Source of the DNA: an uncultured Burkholderiales bacterium
Lineage (GTDB): Bacteria; Pseudomonadota; Gammaproteobacteria; Burkholderiales; Thiobacillaceae
Direction of reading: 5' to 3'
Length of the DNA: 5,286 nt
NCBI GenBank assembly: GCA_937925755.1
Contig: CALAMX010000129.1
Span: 1 to 5,286 of the forward strand
In this document: piece after piece, positions 5,166 through 5,286 of the stretch
How the letters are laid out: each line of letters starts with the position of its first letter
Position numbering within the stretch: the stretch's first letter is position 1
Translations under genes and position numbers: made by a program
The notes under the pieces: model-generated
The model's input: only the letters and a program-made list of their open reading frames with translations
The model's database searches: none
Told to the model about the DNA's origin: nothing

Positions 5166-5189
5166 GGTCGCGACTTTCGTCGCTCCTAC
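5166..5189 (-). repeat. REP-like palindromic element, copy 3
   Basis: On the minus strand this reads GTAGGA, stem GCGAC, loop GAAA, stem GTCGC, then GACC. A GTAGG head followed by a short GC-rich stem-loop is typical of REP elements, which are dispersed by REP-associated tyrosine transposases (RAYT/TnpA-REP). It is identical to copy 1 over 29 nt (5162-5190 versus 5085-5113), including the preceding TGTTGG on the + strand. No transposase gene is present in the window. Confidence 0.75.
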
Positions 5190-5210
5190 GCGGGTTAAGC
5201 GAGGCGAAGT

Positions 5211-5233
5211 GGCGGCCGTGAGCCGCCTTTTCT
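5211..5233 (+). terminator. GC-rich hairpin with T-tract on the + strand, next to the rlmD stop codon
   Basis: GGCGGC (5211-5216) and GCCGCC (5222-5227) form a perfect 6-bp GC stem with the 5-nt loop CGTGA, followed on the + strand by TTTTCT. This is the classic layout of an intrinsic terminator, but it points along the + strand, where no gene was found upstream. For rlmD, which is read on the minus strand, the same hairpin starts 4 nt after the stop codon but lacks a following U-tract. It may therefore serve only as a 3'-end stabiliser or Rho-assisted end for rlmD while blocking antisense transcription into that gene. The hairpin is certain as sequence. Its function is inferred. Confidence 0.55.
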
Positions 5234-5286
5234 ATTCGTGCCGCTCGAACAGGGCGATCGACTCGACGTGCGCGGTGTGCGGAAAC
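5232..5286 (-). CDS. rlmD: RlmD-type 23S rRNA (uracil-C5)-methyltransferase, C-terminal end only
   Basis: This is the last 17 complete codons of a gene that enters from the right edge and ends with TAG at 5234-5232. The visible residues, FPHTAHVESIALFERHE, match the well-known C-terminal signature of the TrmA/RlmD family (MFPxTxHVESIAxFER). That segment forms part of the SAM-dependent methyltransferase domain. RlmD (formerly RumA) methylates U1939 of 23S rRNA using SAM. The catalytic cysteine, the iron-sulfur cysteines and the TRAM domain would lie outside the window. RlmD is preferred over TrmA or RlmC from memory of this ending, but the three share similar tails. The gene is followed within 5 nt by a GC-rich hairpin and then by REP-like repeats. 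It is probably a separate transcription unit from argJ, about 317 bp downstream. Confidence 0.82.
   Translation of the reverse strand, partial: FPHTAHVESIALFERHE

Larger units (their letters stand above)
4915..5231. other. Intergenic region between rlmD and argJ
   Basis: A stretch of 317 bp without a credible gene. Long frames that cross it on the + strand are extensions of antisense shadows of argJ. It contains the rlmD-proximal hairpin, four REP-like elements, three short tandem repeats and, next to argJ, a weak promoter candidate with a palindrome. About 80 bp (4948-5017, and the 20 bp after copy 4) shows no structure I can name. Confidence 0.7.

Noticed and set aside
5061..5189. CRISPR array
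   Set aside because: Repeats are internally palindromic and 24 nt long, with unequal gaps of 22 and 7 nt and one inverted copy. This fits REP elements, not CRISPR repeats with uniform spacers.
4016..5221. Long + strand frame of about 401 codons opposite argJ
   Set aside because: It mirrors argJ, which has unmistakable family motifs. The antisense frame is open because of high GC at third positions, and its Arg/Ser/Ala-rich translation matches no fold. A second 335-codon antisense frame has the same origin.

Overview
This window comes from a GC-rich proteobacterium, most likely a beta- or gammaproteobacterium. The evidence is the coding GC of about 70% in the lines I counted by hand, the bifunctional ArgJ, the argJ / DUF815 ATPase / Nudix-TenI fusion gene order, and REP-type intergenic palindromes of the GTAGG-stem-loop class. 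The genus cannot be fixed from the sequence alone. Every convincing gene is on the minus strand, so transcription runs from right to left.

Read in the direction of transcription, the window opens with the last 17 complete codons of an RlmD-type 23S rRNA methyltransferase (5286-5232). A gap of about 317 bp follows. It holds a GC-rich hairpin, four REP-like elements (three facing one way, one inverted) and short 10-nt repeats. Next is argJ (4914-3685), an arginine biosynthesis ornithine acetyltransferase with its self-cleavage motif intact. A 372-bp spacer without a convincing gene separates argJ from a tightly packed three-gene unit: a DUF815-family AAA+ ATPase (3312-2443), a Nudix hydrolase fused to a thiamine-phosphate-synthase/TenI-like domain (2443-1511), and a small membrane-anchored protein of unknown function (1514-1077). 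Both junctions in this unit are stop/start overlaps, which suggests translational coupling. After 70 bp containing a perfect TATAAT box comes phoU (1006-308), the phosphate-signalling regulator.

The final 307 bp downstream of phoU hold several inverted repeats and a 28-codon reading frame with a near-perfect Shine-Dalgarno sequence. No established gene was recognised there.

The genes do not form one pathway. They are housekeeping functions: rRNA modification, arginine synthesis, nucleotide-pool or cofactor housekeeping, and phosphate control. I found no convincing new defence, mobile or biosynthetic system. The parts most worth a second look are intergenic (the REP cluster, the phoU downstream region and the argJ-DUF815 spacer), together with the uncharacterised 145-residue protein coupled to the Nudix gene.
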